NCBI RefSeq assembly: GCF_001653565.1
Contig: NZ_LYPB01000050.1
Span: 1-64,000 of the forward strand
Origin: Paenibacillus oryzisoli
GTDB lineage: Bacteria; Bacillota; Bacilli; Paenibacillales; NBRC-103111
Direction: 5' to 3'
Length of the DNA stretch: 64,000 bases
Part shown: one piece after another, positions 61,607 through 64,000 of the stretch
Numbering within the stretch: position 1 is the first letter of the stretch
Layout of the letters: every line of letters starts with the position of its first letter
Notes under the pieces: generated by a model
Database searches by the model: none
Seen by the model: the letters and a program-made list of their open reading frames with translations, nothing else
Told to the model about the DNA's origin: nothing
Position numbers and translations under genes: made by a program

Positions 61607-64000
61607 CTATGGTACAGGCTCAAACTTCACAGCATCAGCGACGACGACACCGTTCACACTATCTGTTCCAATTTTGACATAACCCGTAGTACCTGCCGCG
61701 AAAGAATAGCTACCAACAAGGTTCCACTGACCACCAAGCGATGTCTGATTGATGTAGGTTGAGGCTGTTCCACTCGCATGCACGATATCTACCGGAATAT
61801 TCGTTGCACGATTGAAATGGGCTGGCCACCAGATGTAGACATTATACATACCTGATCCTGTTAAAGTTGGTGTAAAGGTAAAGGTTTTCGTACCTCCATC
61901 TGTGTTGGTGCTAGTAACGAAATTATAATTGGTCAAATATTTATCCGTTGCAGAGCTGTTACTATCCCAAATACCTCCTTTACTCACACCAGCTCCTGCG
62001 TTGTCAACAATAACTGTGGTTGGTGCCGCTGTCAGCGTGAAGTAATCCAATTGTAGGCGGTATCCGGATGCGCTAGCATTCTTGCCCGTTGTCGTAATAC
62101 GGAACAAGTAGCTGCCCGGATAACTGAAGTTGTATGAACCGAATTGAAAATCCTTATATTTCTCTGTTGTCGACCAAAACGTATCAATAGGCGTTCCGAT
62201 ATTTACCCCATTGATTGAAAGCTGGATGATACTATTGTTACTTGCCTTCATCACACGGCCGATTACATTATACGTACCGGCTTGTGTCACATCCAAGCTG
62301 AATTCGGTATAGTCTGCTGCTGCCGAATGGTTGAAACCAAGCTTCTTGCCACCGCTGGCATTCGTATCGTTATAGACGACAATGGAATCCGTCATTACAT
62401 TAACGGGTAGTGTCTCTGCCTCATAGGGGATCGGCAACGGAATTGGAGACGGATTAGCCGTCTGTGTACCCGTTAAACCAAACTTAACCTTGTATGATTT
62501 TCCACCCGAGTCCTTCACGTTTACCTTGAATTTAATCGTTGGGGTATATTGCAAGATCGTTACCGCTGGATCTTTTGAAATTAAATTTTTCGCAGATTTT
62601 GCTACTTCAATATAAATGTTGCCTACGTTATCTTGTGTAGGGTCTGATACGGAAACCTCGTAATCGCTCGACGTTTCACGCGTCATAACAGACGATTTGG
62701 AATCCGACGTTACTTCGCCAACTGTCTTCCGCGCATCCTTCCAGAAGTTATAGCCTGTAACTTTGAGTCCTGTTTCTTTGACAGCTTGCGCGTCGCTTGA
62801 ATTCTCCAGAATAGTTATATTCGGTGATGCTGCATAGCTCGCAACTTGCGTACTCGTTTTATTCGGAAGCATAACGTAAGAATACGTGCCATTCGTTGGG
62901 TTTACCCCATGATCGAACCAGAGCGTCATGTAATTACGCGTATAAAGGGTCTCTGTATAAGAACCCTTATTCGAATTGATGTCTTTCCACTTACCTGTTC
63001 TCGCTTCACGAAGTCCCTTGATCGTTGCGCCTCCTGGGAAGTAATAGCCGAGGTCTGAACCGGACACATTGCCCGCCAGGTGGATATAGTTCGTGCCACT
63101 CATCGTCTCTGACCAGCCGAGAGAAGTCGATTTGGCTGTGCCGTTAACAGTAAGGGCATTATTACCTGTCGAATTAATCTTCCGATTCTCGACTATCGTC
63201 TCCGTAGTGACGCCATCTGTACTGTTAATATCCGAACCAAGTGCTACGATTTCATCATCGAACATGAACCACGATTTTTTCGTAGTTAACGTTTTATCTA
63301 TCGAACTCCCTATCTCACCAAGCGCTTGATACTGCATGCCTGTTACACCGTATAGCCCAAGCATGTCTGCCCCGCCTGCCCATGAGCTCTTGCTCCTACC
63401 AGATTTTTGCGTAACTCCGTTAAGCACGGTTGTTCCTGGCAATCGGTGGTTGTTCACAGTCGGCCAGAAATTATCGTTGAATTGGGACACATCGTTATTA
63501 TAGAGCGTAACCATGCCATCCCCAACATGCCATATATTATTATTCTCACTATTGATGGACTCATAGTTCATAATACGATCCGAAGACATGCCAACATTTA
63601 CCGCATAACCTGGTCTCACCTGTACAACACGATCCATGCCTGCGAATTGTTTGTAGCCAAGCTGCTCGCTCCGTGGTGAAATACCTGTGTTGCTTAAAAT
63701 GCTTTTGGCTTCAGTAAGCAGCCACATGGATATGCCGTTATAATAACTCTTGTTAGGATCGGCCTGCAACCAGGCCTTGACCATACTTCTGTAAGCAGCG
63801 GCATCTGTTGGGGAAGCCACATAAGATAGTTGGATAAGAGCTGTGACAACTCCTCCGCTGGAAAGGTTATCCTCTTCCTTATATCTGGAAATTTCCCGGC
63901 CCCGAACGGTATCCATGAGATTTCCTTTGTAAACAAATGGCTCAAAGGAATCATAGACCCACTGGAACACATTGGCCACATTAGGGTCGGTTACCTCCCA
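61607..64000 (-). CDS. Polysaccharide lyase family 8 protein, 3' part
   Basis: The 3' 797 codons of a secreted PL8 lyase (hyaluronate/chondroitin AC/xanthan type); the frame is open through base 64000, so the 5' end lies outside. Seen here are the Arg motif DTVRGREISR, the YYNGISMWLL region, and the beta-sandwich halves with MGWSETM-like LGWSETMSGTNYIHL, FMFDDEIVALGSDI and DHGVNPTNGTYSYVMLPN. The Asn-His-Tyr catalytic residues of this family would be on the missing part. Two C-terminal binding domains follow: a CBM35-like module (about last 270-145 residues) and a golvesin/Xly-like domain (last 140). It cuts uronate-containing polysaccharide by beta-elimination. Confidence 0.88.
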   Translation of the reverse strand, partial: WEVTDPNVANVFQWVYDSFEPFVYKGNLMDTVRGREISRYKEEDNLSSGGVVTALIQLSYVASPTDAAAYRSMVKAWLQADPNKSYYNGISMWLLTEAKSILSNTGISPRSEQLGYKQFAGMDRVVQVRPGYAVNVGMSSDRIMNYESINSENNNIWHVGDGMVTLYNNDVSQFNDNFWPTVNNHRLPGTTVLNGVTQKSGRSKSSWAGGADMLGLYGVTGMQYQALGEIGSSIDKTLTTKKSWFMFDDEIVALGSDINSTDGVTTETIVENRKINSTGNNALTVNGTAKSTSLGWSETMSGTNYIHLAGNVSGSDLGYYFPGGATIKGLREARTGKWKDINSNKGSYTETLYTRNYMTLWFDHGVNPTNGTYSYVMLPNKTSTQVASYAASPNITILENSSDAQAVKETGLKVTGYNFWKDARKTVGEVTSDSKSSVMTRETSSDYEVSVSDPTQDNVGNIYIEVAKSAKNLISKDPAVTILQYTPTIKFKVNVKDSGGKSYKVKFGLTGTQTANPSPIPLPIPYEAETLPVNVMTDSIVVYNDTNASGGKKLGFNHSAAADYTEFSLDVTQAGTYNVIGRVMKASNNSIIQLSINGVNIGTPIDTFWSTTEKYKDFQFGSYNFSYPGSYLFRITTTGKNASASGYRLQLDYFTLTAAPTTVIVDNAGAGVSKGGIWDSNSSATDKYLTNYNFVTSTNTDGGTKTFTFTPTLTGSGMYNVYIWWPAHFNRATNIPVDIVHASGTASTYINQTSLGGQWNLVGSYSFAAGTTGYVKIGTDSVNGVVVADAVKFEPVP

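Overview
This window looks like a chromosome segment of a Paenibacillus-type Bacillota. Evidence: strong AGGAGG-like ribosome sites with frequent TTG/GTG starts, YesM/YesN two-component pairs, LplB/YtcP-type sugar importers without their own ATPase, cre-like palindromes, S-layer-homology (SLH) anchored giant enzymes and U-tailed hairpin terminators. No rRNA, tRNA, insertion sequence, prophage or CRISPR locus was recognised.

Region 1 (about 1-13.8 kb) is a potassium/c-di-AMP island. A kdp operon runs on the minus strand: a 141-residue protein, a 35-residue membrane peptide, kdpF, kdpA, kdpB, kdpC, a KdpD-like non-kinase sensor with two tandem KdpD-Usp modules, a separate DUF4118 histidine kinase, and kdpE. 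Its promoter at about 10045-10119 is almost superimposable on the promoter of a 179-residue orphan gene (11118-11189), and both resemble the E. coli KdpE box. Between them lies a ydaO-type c-di-AMP riboswitch controlling a 156-residue protein of unknown function. A KimA-type potassium importer follows.

Region 2 (13.9-21.2 kb) holds adenine deaminase and a seven-gene envelope-glycan operon (GT39-like, GT2, DUF2304, EamA/SMR-like, FemAB-like GNAT, methyltransferase, DUF3473 polysaccharide deacetylase).

Region 3 (21.7-24.8 kb) holds an orphan DUF4157 (eCIS-associated) protein with a probable RNase A-like toxin domain, its presumed immunity gene, an 18-copy array of a 62-bp unit carrying a perfect hairpin, and a broken RtcB-like fragment.

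Region 4 (24.8-64 kb) is a polysaccharide-utilisation locus. It contains a 2610-residue heparinase II/III-type lyase with an LplB/YtcP importer and an AraC regulator, a dehydrogenase/esterase pair whose promoter copies the lyase-operon promoter, a 2137-residue GH59-like SLH-anchored enzyme with a second importer and YesMN pair, MgtC, a sulfatase, a LacI-controlled operon (FAD oxidoreductase, glycerate kinase, hydroxypyruvate reductase-like), and the 3' part of a PL8 lyase. The likely substrate is an acidic, possibly sulfated, galactose-containing polysaccharide. Lyases and glycosidase would cut it outside the cell, the importers would bring in fragments, and the sulfatase, esterase and acid-metabolism enzymes would finish the job; the exact substrate is inference.
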